Below, in pieces: positions 8,279-15,944 of a DNA stretch of 36,183 nucleotides. The stretch spans positions 1 to 36,183 of the forward strand of contig JAFLCE010000040.1 in assembly GCA_017303655.1 (NCBI GenBank). The letters run 5' to 3'. Source of the DNA: Anaerolineae bacterium (GTDB lineage Bacteria; Chloroflexota; Anaerolineae; Anaerolineales; Villigracilaceae). The notes below the pieces were generated by a model. That model saw only the letters and a program-made list of their open reading frames with translations, had not been told where the DNA came from and ran no database searches. A program made the translations under genes and the position numbers. Every line of letters begins with the position of its first letter. Position 1 is the first letter of the stretch.

Positions 8279-8660
8279 AAGCCTCTCTCGACAAAGTTTT
8301 CGTTACAAAGTATGTGAAAATCAACCATATCAGATTTAACACGATTGTGAAAACCGTGTTCAGCCCTGTTTGTTGGAAGAGGAAAAGCCTCTCGCTCCAG
8401 ATCCAGACGGTATAACCTGCTGCTACCCACGGAAGCATTTTTAGGCTCCAGGGTTTTCTCTGCCAGATGCCTGCGAGAAGAATCGATCCAGTCAGCGTCC
8501 AAAATAGTGCCAGGACTGCGCCTACATTGGGTTGCAGGCTGGCAGAGAATTCAGTTAAAACATCCTGCCATGCCAGAAATGTCCACGCCCGCAGGGCGTT
8601 CCAGCATGTGAAGATTAACACCATCAAGATGGTAAGGGTTACTAGTATTCGATATTTCAC
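8244..8660 (-). CDS. Small polytopic membrane protein of unknown function
   Basis: A hydrophobic protein with about four membrane segments: [15 protein letters not shown] at the start, [19 protein letters not shown], a segment around LPWAAGY-like aromatic residues ([14 protein letters not shown]), and a last one near [16 protein letters not shown] do not recognise a family. The frame is open to an ATG at 8786, but that longer form lies inside the upstream glycosyltransferase gene. I propose the GTG at 8658-8660, 4 bases after that gene's stop, giving 138 residues that begin VKYRILVTL. It follows the 690-residue membrane glycosyltransferase and its 3' end overlaps pccB by 35 bases, which implies translational coupling within the operon. 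Confidence 0.65.
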   Translation of the reverse strand: MKYRILVTLTILMVLIFTCWNALRAWTFLAWQDVLTEFSASLQPNVGAVLALFWTLTGSILLAGIWQRKPWSLKMLPWVAAGYTVWIWSERLFLFQQTGLNTVFTIVLNLIWLIFTYFVTKTLSREAYERNIEKPETE

Positions 8661-8664
8661 AGGA

Positions 8665-10737
8665 TTATTGTTTTGGCTCTGGCAGCAAGTAGAGCAGGTC
8701 TTTCTCGCCAAAAGTCCCGTAACGCTCAAGATAAGGGTCAAATTGACCAAAGTATGGAGGCAGGTTAAGAAACCTTGGATTGGCAAAAAGCACGGTCATA
8801 CCGCGCTCGCGCAAGTATACAGGCGCTTCGCCATTTCGTAAAATCTCGAAATATTCATAGCTATTGATCAACCCGTCCATGTTTACGATGGTGCGGTCTT
8901 GAATAAAATACCCTACGTTTCCACCACCCGTCATTCCGATAATTTCACCGGGCTGTGTGTTGGTCTCAATGAAGGTGATCGCCTCCATCAAAGGTTGATC
9001 TGCGGAATAGCGCCCATGCGGCATGGCATAATTGATAAAACCCCAAAACCGGGTTGTGGAATTTAATCCATATAGGAGAGCTATAAATACAAACAGGAAC
9101 TGAAAATAGGGGACTCGTTGCACTGGCTTGAGAACCAAGTCTAGGAATAGGCTGAGGGCAAAGGTTAGGAAGATCATTTGGCTGACCCAATACCATTCTT
9201 TTGCGCCACCATAGGCTGTAGCCGTATACGAAAGGATATGAATTACGCTTCCCGCTGCTAATGGAATTAAACCGAGTTTTATGAATGCCTGCTTCGAGTG
9301 ATCTTTATTCAGGAAGACAAGCAACAACCACAGGAATGTGAAAGTAATCAGCACGGCAAAAAAACGTTCATCCACCATATCACTGCCGCGAATAAGAGAG
9401 CGTAAGTTGCTCGATAATTCCCATACAAGGTCGGTATAAGGTCTGCCTGTTTCAAACGCACCTTCATCCAAGCCAAGATAGGATGACCACTTCGAAGCCG
9501 AACGTTCGTACGCCGAATTCTCCATGCTGCCCCACCAGCGTTTGATCTGTCCACTGACTGGGCTGGAGGTGCCGAAGATAATATGATTGAAGACCATGTA
9601 TGCGATCAATAATCCGCCGAGGACGCCATAGAAGGAGAGACCTTCACGAAGCCATGTTGTCCACGTGGACTTGAGTTGTGCAATGGGTGACTCATTAGTG
9701 TGAGATTGGCTTGGGTTGGCGAACCAAGCTGTAGCGAGGCGAGAAGCGGAAATAAGAATCAGGCTGAAGATGAAATCCAAAGCGAAAGCCGAACGGGGGA
9801 AATTCCTCCCCAATCCAAATTGGACAAAAAGTATATATACAACAGCGGTTAATGCAGAACCGATCAGAAGTGCGAAGAAAATTTTTCGAAGTGTTTTCCA
9901 AATGGAATGCAAATGGGGTGTTTGATAACCGCCAAGAAAATATAAAGCCAGGATCTTCAACACAGCGGCGATGAGCGTGGCTTCCACAGCCGACGGCGCA
10001 TAGGTTGTGTTATAGGCAGGAAACCCAGTGCGTAAAATTACGGAGCTGGTCATCGAGAGGAAGATGACTGCCAGATCAATGGGAAGTAGGCTTCGTATGG
10101 AGGTTCCGCGAAAGACAACCCAGACCCCGACAATCACTGCAAAGAAGATCAGGTCGAGTCTGCTAAACATGGCGATGGCAGCCAAGAATCCTAACCACGC
10201 GATCTTTTTTAGTGTGATGGCTGAGGTTTGCAAATCTTTCTCGAAGAGTGACAAGTTGTAGATGACGAATACGACTGAGAATGCGGCGATGGGAGTTTCA
10301 AGTCCCATTTCGTAAATAGTCGAATGGATATAAAAGTTGAAGGACCAAAAAACAGCTGCCAGAATGGCGACAGCATGCGATAGATATTCTTTGATGAGCC
10401 GATATAGCATGACCGCAGTGGCGGCGTGAATGACAGCGATCACCATCAGCAATACCCGCAACGGCAGGATCAAGTCATATTTTGCAAGCGCGAAGATGGG
10501 AATACAGATCAGCATCCACAATGGATGATAGCCATTCGAGAGGTTGATCCCATCGAAGGTGCTGCCTTTTCCTTCGACTATGTTTTGGGCAACTTTGAAA
10601 TAGTAATATGCATCGTCACGCACAAACCAATTGTTAGGGAAGGCATAAGCATCTGCCAATGCAGCATATAGGTGTAGGCTTAATATCGCTACAACAAGAA
10701 CTGTTTCGAATATAGGAATACGTTTAATTGAATTCAT
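8665..10737 (-). CDS. Polytopic membrane glycosyltransferase (GT39/ArnT/PMT-like)
   Basis: A 690-residue integral membrane protein with many hydrophobic helices. The N-terminal part has FVRDDAYYYFKVAQNIVEGKG and SNGYHPLW, typical of GT-C glycosyltransferases; the acidic pair (DD) in the first extracytoplasmic loop is the expected catalytic site. The C-terminal soluble part has GNVGYFIQDRTIVNMDGL, common in this kind of protein. Such enzymes use polyprenyl-phosphate sugars outside the cytoplasmic membrane. An upstream ATG at 10782 is possible, but the ATG at 10735-10737 overlaps the stop of the dehydrogenase gene as TGATG, so coupled translation from there is more likely. It is one of three membrane glycosyltransferases in this cluster. 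Confidence 0.8.
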   Translation of the reverse strand: MNSIKRIPIFETVLVVAILSLHLYAALADAYAFPNNWFVRDDAYYYFKVAQNIVEGKGSTFDGINLSNGYHPLWMLICIPIFALAKYDLILPLRVLLMVIAVIHAATAVMLYRLIKEYLSHAVAILAAVFWSFNFYIHSTIYEMGLETPIAAFSVVFVIYNLSLFEKDLQTSAITLKKIAWLGFLAAIAMFSRLDLIFFAVIVGVWVVFRGTSIRSLLPIDLAVIFLSMTSSVILRTGFPAYNTTYAPSAVEATLIAAVLKILALYFLGGYQTPHLHSIWKTLRKIFFALLIGSALTAVVYILFVQFGLGRNFPRSAFALDFIFSLILISASRLATAWFANPSQSHTNESPIAQLKSTWTTWLREGLSFYGVLGGLLIAYMVFNHIIFGTSSPVSGQIKRWWGSMENSAYERSASKWSSYLGLDEGAFETGRPYTDLVWELSSNLRSLIRGSDMVDERFFAVLITFTFLWLLLVFLNKDHSKQAFIKLGLIPLAAGSVIHILSYTATAYGGAKEWYWVSQMIFLTFALSLFLDLVLKPVQRVPYFQFLFVFIALLYGLNSTTRFWGFINYAMPHGRYSADQPLMEAITFIETNTQPGEIIGMTGGGNVGYFIQDRTIVNMDGLINSYEYFEILRNGEAPVYLRERGMTVLFANPRFLNLPPYFGQFDPYLERYGTFGEKDLLYLLPEPKQ

Positions 10738-11768
10738 CAGGGAATGTCGAGAGTGATCTTTCCAAAATTTTCGCCGCTCCACAAACGTTCTTGAGCGATA
10801 GCGGCATCTTTCAAAGAATAGGTCTTATCAAGCACGGGTTTGAGCTTGCCTGCGAAGACAAGCCCCATCACCTCGCTGAAATCCTTAAGGGTACCCATGG
10901 TGGAACCAAGGATAGAAAGGTGTTTTGCAAAAATATAACGATTGTCAATTTCAAAGCGCGGTGCGGCACTATTGCCAACAGTTAACAAGCGTCCACCTTT
11001 TCTAAGTGTTCTTAAACTTGATTGAAAGGTTGTGCCAACATTATCGACCACAATATCGACTCCGCGTTTATTCGTCGCAAGAAAAACTGCTTTTGCCCAG
11101 TCGGCTTCTTTTGACCGGTCGATCAAAATATCTGCGCCAAGCGCTTGTGCCTGATTAAGTTTTTGTGCGTTCGAGCCGATCACGACGACGGTCGCCCCAA
11201 GATATTTGGCAATTTGGATACTGGCGGAATTTACGCCTCCACCCGCGCCGACAATTGCCACTGTTTCTCCGGCTTTTACCTCCCCGCGAGTGACCATTGA
11301 GTGCCATGCGGTTAGGTAGACCAAACTAGCAGCTGCAGCTTGGTGCAAGTCAAAGTCATTTGGAACCTTAAGCAATTGCCTGGTTGGTAGGCAAACATAT
11401 TCGCAATACGTGCCGCGTACCGTTTCCCCAAGCAGATGCCAGGTTTCACAGCGATTGTCTTGCCCGGTTATACACGCCTGACATTCACCACAGCCAAGGT
11501 TGGCATTGATTACAACTCGGTCGCCAATTGCAAAACCTTCAGCATCTTTGCCTAATTCTGCAATCACACCGGCACCGTCCGCGCCAGGAATGTGCGGAAG
11601 TTCCAGCTTGATGCCGGGCCAGCCGTTGCGCACAAATATGTCCATGCGGTTTAAAGCTGCAGCATGCAAGCGTACGAGTGCTTCACCGGGCTTGGGCTGC
11701 GGGGCGGGGAAGTTCGTATATTCGAGGACTTCAGGTCCTCCGTGGTTGTGAAAAAGGATGGTCTTCAT
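10737..11768 (-). CDS. Zinc-binding dehydrogenase / quinone oxidoreductase-like (MDR family)
   Basis: A 343-residue medium-chain dehydrogenase/reductase. Structural zinc ligands are visible at Cys93, Cys96, Cys99 and Cys107 (GCGECQAC, then DNRC). The nucleotide-binding loop VGAGGGV is at residues 173-179, and ILGSTMGTLKDF lies late in the protein. The N-terminal GGPEVLEY and the PHIPGADGAGV segments fit the family of zinc-type alcohol dehydrogenases and quinone/enoyl reductases; the substrate cannot be inferred. The ATG overlaps the preceding glycosyltransferase stop as ATGA, and the 3' end overlaps the next glycosyltransferase start, so it is embedded between two membrane glycosyltransferase genes and almost certainly co-translated with them. 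Confidence 0.9.
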   Translation of the reverse strand: MKTILFHNHGGPEVLEYTNFPAPQPKPGEALVRLHAAALNRMDIFVRNGWPGIKLELPHIPGADGAGVIAELGKDAEGFAIGDRVVINANLGCGECQACITGQDNRCETWHLLGETVRGTYCEYVCLPTRQLLKVPNDFDLHQAAAASLVYLTAWHSMVTRGEVKAGETVAIVGAGGGVNSASIQIAKYLGATVVVIGSNAQKLNQAQALGADILIDRSKEADWAKAVFLATNKRGVDIVVDNVGTTFQSSLRTLRKGGRLLTVGNSAAPRFEIDNRYIFAKHLSILGSTMGTLKDFSEVMGLVFAGKLKPVLDKTYSLKDAAIAQERLWSGENFGKITLDIP

Positions 11769-14008
11769 GCTTCTCTATAGATTTTTTTCAATGTTATGTT
11801 TTCTGATCTTTTCTTGAAGAACACTAACAATAAAATACCTGCAATGCAGCTTAAGATGAGAGAACGGGCTGGAGAATTCCACAAGTCAATTATCCCATAC
11901 CCGAGCCCGATCTCCATTTCTGTATTTATGTTCAAGTCAGTGACTACAAAACCACGCAGTCGTTTACCGGGTGCATAAGCAATCTGTACGACCGAACCCG
12001 GGATCTGGCTAGAGAGTTGCTCAGCGAATTCTCTGCCATTTCGAGGGCTGATAAATGCAACAAAATTATCCCATTTCTGCGGTTGGATCGTGTTTGTGCC
12101 GAGGTCTTCAATAGTCAGCGAAATGACTTGATGTTGAGACAGTTTTTTAAGTGTCTCATCTTCGGGGTTGCGGGTTGAGGCGATGTGGTCGATCAGATAT
12201 AGATTAGCAGGTTCAGGGATTTGTCGTCCGAGCCAGGAAATATAATCATCTTCATTGGCTGGTGCAAAGGCATATGGAACCAAAAAATAAAACTGAAAAA
12301 GGCTGGTCAATACCAGCACACTTGTGATTGACACAACGGCAATGTGCCTTACCAAGGCGGATTCAGGCGTTAGGGAACGCACGAGTGACGTCAGCCCAAT
12401 GGCAGAGAGCAGGGCAAGTGCTGGAAGGATGGCAACCATGTGGGTAGGGCGTGGCGGTATCGAAGCGAGGATACCGAGGAAAAAGAATCCAGCTAAAAAC
12501 CAAAGTAAGAGTAGAAAGTAATTGAACTTCTTGAAGTTGGAAAATGATACCCCAAGACCTATTATAAAGAATAAAGAAGAACCGATCCCAGTCAGACCAA
12601 AGAATATTTGATGGTCAGAATACCCGATCGGGTCGAAGAGCACGGCAAAAGTTCGAAGCACCCCGCGGATAAACAGGATCGCATAAAGTTGAAGGTCATA
12701 AAAGACCTCAATCCCTGCGATTTTGAAAACATGAGCCTGTGCGATCACCTCATCGCCAAATACCAGTTTTCCATAAAAGGTATTGATCGGTCCAGTTTCC
12801 CATACCTTGTAGTGCAGGGTGGACGCCGTGTCACTGCTTAACCCATATAGAACTCTCGGCAAAATGACGGCAAGCGCCCCCATAAGAACAAAAACGAGAA
12901 GTTTTGTGTTTTCCAGCTTATTTATCGAGCGGTGTAGGAAGAAACTGAGGAAAACCAGAACAAGGATCACAAGTCCCAGCCAAGCTGCGAAGTATGTATA
13001 GAATCCCAAACCTGCGGAAATTCCAGCCAGCCATAAAAAGAAGCGGTTCTTGTTCTTTAATCCGATAACCAGAAAGTAAACGGCAAGGGTGACAGGAAAT
13101 AGGGATTGTGAGTTGTTATATCCCAGCCGGGCAAAAGCCAGAAAATATGGGTTTACCACCATCAGGATAGACGCGAGTACAGCTGTTTGTCGGTCGAAAA
13201 GTTCATTTGCAAGTAAATAAAGAGGAACGACGGTAAAAGCGGCAGGCAATACAGAAGCAAAACGCCAGCCCCAGAAATCAACCCCTGCCCAACTCATGAC
13301 CCAAGCCTGTAAGAAGGAACTTGCCACAGGGAATGTAAATACACCAAAATCAAAGAATGGCGGGTTGAGCTTGCCGTTCACAATATCTTTTGCGGTGCCC
13401 CAAAACGGAAGTTCATCGGCGATCCACCCGGCTGGGAAGTCATTTAATAAATAGGCACCCACGGCAATGGCGAAAGCAAGCAAACTTAATACCCAGATCC
13501 AATCTGTGATGGCTAGAGAAGGGGTAGCATTGTTTTCATGTTTCCAAAATAGGAAGGTGAAAATGCCGAACGCGGCTAACCACATCCACATCCATATTGG
13601 CGAGGATTGATGGTCTGCAACCTGCCACATGGCAATTGTATAAATTACCAAACCCAGGCTGATCCATAGACGGGACTTTCGCCAGAGGGCAAGTGTTTCA
13701 GTTGAAAAGCCTGAATGCGAGACGGAGAATGATTGACTTTCCTGAGAAAGAAATCTTCCAAATAAGCCGATTGCCAGAAGAATCAGGAATATCCCTGCCA
13801 GGGCATTAAAAGGATGTTCGAAGGATAAGTAATAGGTATCATTCCATTCTTCGAAGATGGGTTGCAACCCTGTAAATGCATAATTCAATTCGTTGGTTCT
13901 TAATGTGGATAGCCCAGTCAAAGCAATAATTAATGCGAATATCAACCCCAGATGCCAGTGTTTGAAACTGGTACGTATGGATTTTAGGAAGTGGATAACG
14001 CGAGACAT
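11765..14008 (-). CDS. Polytopic membrane glycosyltransferase, family 39-like
   Basis: A protein of 747 residues with about a dozen or more membrane helices. The GT39/PMT pattern is seen in WIADELPFWGTAKDIVNGK, where the Asp-Glu pair would be catalytic, followed by helices with FGVFTFPVASSFLQAW and the GYNNSQSLFP segment. The region after about residue 580 is a soluble extracytoplasmic tail with one final membrane helix near the C-terminus (SLILSCIAGILLLVFF). The longer reading uses a TTG at 14017; I prefer the ATG at 14006-14008, which lies 22 bases downstream of the methyltransferase stop. The 3' end overlaps the dehydrogenase by 4 bases (ATGA). It presumably transfers a sugar from a polyprenyl phosphate donor. 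Confidence 0.8.
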   Translation of the reverse strand: MSRVIHFLKSIRTSFKHWHLGLIFALIIALTGLSTLRTNELNYAFTGLQPIFEEWNDTYYLSFEHPFNALAGIFLILLAIGLFGRFLSQESQSFSVSHSGFSTETLALWRKSRLWISLGLVIYTIAMWQVADHQSSPIWMWMWLAAFGIFTFLFWKHENNATPSLAITDWIWVLSLLAFAIAVGAYLLNDFPAGWIADELPFWGTAKDIVNGKLNPPFFDFGVFTFPVASSFLQAWVMSWAGVDFWGWRFASVLPAAFTVVPLYLLANELFDRQTAVLASILMVVNPYFLAFARLGYNNSQSLFPVTLAVYFLVIGLKNKNRFFLWLAGISAGLGFYTYFAAWLGLVILVLVFLSFFLHRSINKLENTKLLVFVLMGALAVILPRVLYGLSSDTASTLHYKVWETGPINTFYGKLVFGDEVIAQAHVFKIAGIEVFYDLQLYAILFIRGVLRTFAVLFDPIGYSDHQIFFGLTGIGSSLFFIIGLGVSFSNFKKFNYFLLLLWFLAGFFFLGILASIPPRPTHMVAILPALALLSAIGLTSLVRSLTPESALVRHIAVVSITSVLVLTSLFQFYFLVPYAFAPANEDDYISWLGRQIPEPANLYLIDHIASTRNPEDETLKKLSQHQVISLTIEDLGTNTIQPQKWDNFVAFISPRNGREFAEQLSSQIPGSVVQIAYAPGKRLRGFVVTDLNINTEMEIGLGYGIIDLWNSPARSLILSCIAGILLLVFFKKRSENITLKKIYREA

Positions 14009-14030
14009 GGCAAACAATGGCGTGACGATG

Positions 14031-14918
14031 TTACGCTTTTTTCCGGGCGATGACGGTGAGGGAGCCGTTGTCTGAATATATGCTGAAGCGATTTAGGAAG
14101 TTTATGATAGCAGATACCACTTTTCCGGGTTCGTTGGTAAGGCGGAAAAGGCGACGGAAGAGGAAGCCGAGAGTGGCGTATTGCCCAGCCGGGCGGATTT
14201 CCAGCACTTCAAATGTGTCTTCAAGGATTTTACGGATGGTCTCAGGTGACCAGTAAAAAACATGTTCAGGCAATTTGAATGAGACCCAGTTTTTGCCTGA
14301 GATCTTTGCCAGCATGCTGGTTGGGTCTGGGGTGGTGATGGCAAGAACGCCATTTGGTTTAAGCACCTTGTGAATGGCAGCAAGAAAGCTTTTCGGTTCA
14401 TAGATATGTTCGAAGGTATCGAATGCAACGACAAGGTCGAACGTTTCGGCGGGATATTCTGCTGTTTCGATCAACCCCAGCTGAACCCGCTCGCCCCAGG
14501 TCTTTTGCGCCATGCTCACAATGTAATCAGAGGGGTCTAGCCCATACACGTCGAAGCCCAGGTTTTGGGCGGCTGTTAGAAAATAGCCGGGACCACAACC
14601 AATATCCAGGGCTTTGCCAGATGATTTATAGGATGAGACCTGTTTCAAGCGCAAAGTGAAGGTTTTGATCCAATTGCCGCTGAGTTCCAGGTATTCATCA
14701 TATCCCTGCCCTGAAATATTGGAATTGTAATATGCCTCGTCTTTATAGAGTTTAAGAATGGCTTCTTGCGTGAGGCGTGGAGAGAGGTAATTCAGCCCGC
14801 AAGAAGAACAGGCGACCACATTGTATGGGTCAAAGTTGTAGCGGAGGTCGGCTTGAGCGGTGGGACCGCAAATTGGGCAGGTGGCAGTTTCGAGTGAGGA
14901 AGAGGCGGTGTTTGTCAT
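14031..14918 (-). CDS. Class I SAM-dependent methyltransferase with N-terminal zinc ribbon
   Basis: A 295-residue protein. An N-terminal Cys4 knuckle (Cys14, Cys17, Cys37, Cys40; CPIC then CSSC) precedes the methyltransferase core, whose motif I is ALDIGCGPGYF near residue 105, with motifs VYGLDPSD and LVVAFDTFEHI after it. This arrangement is common in sugar-modifying and cell-surface methyltransferases encoded in glycan clusters, such as those acting on nucleotide sugars or lipid-linked sugars, although the substrate is not known here. It overlaps the upstream GT2 gene by 4 bases (ATGA) and is followed after 22 bases by a membrane glycosyltransferase, supporting a role in glycan assembly. 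Confidence 0.88.
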   Translation of the reverse strand: MTNTASSSLETATCPICGPTAQADLRYNFDPYNVVACSSCGLNYLSPRLTQEAILKLYKDEAYYNSNISGQGYDEYLELSGNWIKTFTLRLKQVSSYKSSGKALDIGCGPGYFLTAAQNLGFDVYGLDPSDYIVSMAQKTWGERVQLGLIETAEYPAETFDLVVAFDTFEHIYEPKSFLAAIHKVLKPNGVLAITTPDPTSMLAKISGKNWVSFKLPEHVFYWSPETIRKILEDTFEVLEIRPAGQYATLGFLFRRLFRLTNEPGKVVSAIINFLNRFSIYSDNGSLTVIARKKA

Positions 14919-15937
14919 TTTCGTAGAATTCCTGCAAGGTCGCCGCGGTCTTTTCGGGCGAATGCGTTAAGTAGACTTTTGTTCAATTGGATCAAAGATA
15001 CTATGACTAATAGAAGTCCTGAAATGGCAAGCATGGGGTCACGTATGCCGGATGGAATAAAGCGCAGAAAAATAATATATGAAACGCGGTCGAGTGCTGG
15101 CTGCAAGATGATGGGTGAAAGCACCTTTGCAAAACCGATGCCAGCGAGGAAGACTCCCAATACAAACAAGATCATCCAAATCTGCGTTCCGGCACTTGGC
15201 TCAAGCCAGCGCCAAAAACTTGCACGGAAGTAAATGCCGAGGGTGTCAGTGAAGGTAGCAAACAGACTGCCCGGTTTCATGCGTCCCATGTTGCCTTTGC
15301 GGGCGTAGTGAACTTCCACGGGGATCTCGACAATATGATAACCAAAGCGTGATGCCGCCACGAGAAGTTCAAGATCGAAGGCGAAGCGACTGACGTTCAT
15401 GCGGGGTATGGCATTCTCAAGCACTTCACGTTTGAAAATTTTGATGCCTGTCTGCGTGTCAGTGATGCTAAGGTCAAAAAGGAAGCGCACCGTATTTTTA
15501 TAGATGGCGCTCATTAATCTGCGTGGTGCGGGGAAGCGATTGGTAGCCGGGTCTTTTACGCCAGCGACTGCATCGGCTTTTTGTTTTTGCATGACGGTTA
15601 GTAACTTCAAAATGTACTGTGGAGCGATTTCTAGGTCTGAATCAAAGAAGACGATAATATCACCGCTTGCCTGAGAAAAGCCATGAAACAAGGAGGCGCC
15701 TTTACCGGCATTATCCGAAAGGCGGAATGCTTTGATCTGTTTCCGTGATCTGGCTGCCCGTTTGCTTTCGGCAAATGTGTTGTCTGTGCTGCCATCGTCC
15801 ACGACGATCACTTCCACCTTGAGCTTTTTTAATGAATCGCAAATGACGAGAAGATTATCATGAATATGAAAACCTTCATTGTATGCAGGCACAATGACAG
15901 AAAGTTGAACGGGATTTTTTTTACTAGGTTTGGGCAT
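14915..15937 (-). CDS. Family 2 glycosyltransferase, dolichol-phosphate mannose synthase-like
   Basis: A GT-A fold glycosyltransferase with LSVIVPAYNEG near the N-terminus, EVIVVDDGSTDNT, the DSD metal-binding motif in VFFDSDLEI, and TDTQTGIKIFKREV, the signature of polyprenyl-phosphate mannose/glucose synthases. After residue 230 or so there are two hydrophobic segments, so it is membrane-bound. It would make the polyprenyl-phosphate sugar used by the membrane glycosyltransferases next to it. The frame is open to a TTG at 15955, overlapping the preceding gene by 11 bases; the ATG at 15935-15937 gives 340 residues and starts 7 bases after that gene's stop, and I prefer it. The 3' end overlaps the methyltransferase start by 4 bases. 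Confidence 0.9.
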   Translation of the reverse strand: MPKPSKKNPVQLSVIVPAYNEGFHIHDNLLVICDSLKKLKVEVIVVDDGSTDNTFAESKRAARSRKQIKAFRLSDNAGKGASLFHGFSQASGDIIVFFDSDLEIAPQYILKLLTVMQKQKADAVAGVKDPATNRFPAPRRLMSAIYKNTVRFLFDLSITDTQTGIKIFKREVLENAIPRMNVSRFAFDLELLVAASRFGYHIVEIPVEVHYARKGNMGRMKPGSLFATFTDTLGIYFRASFWRWLEPSAGTQIWMILFVLGVFLAGIGFAKVLSPIILQPALDRVSYIIFLRFIPSGIRDPMLAISGLLLVIVSLIQLNKSLLNAFARKDRGDLAGILRK

Positions 15938-15944
15938 TCTGGTC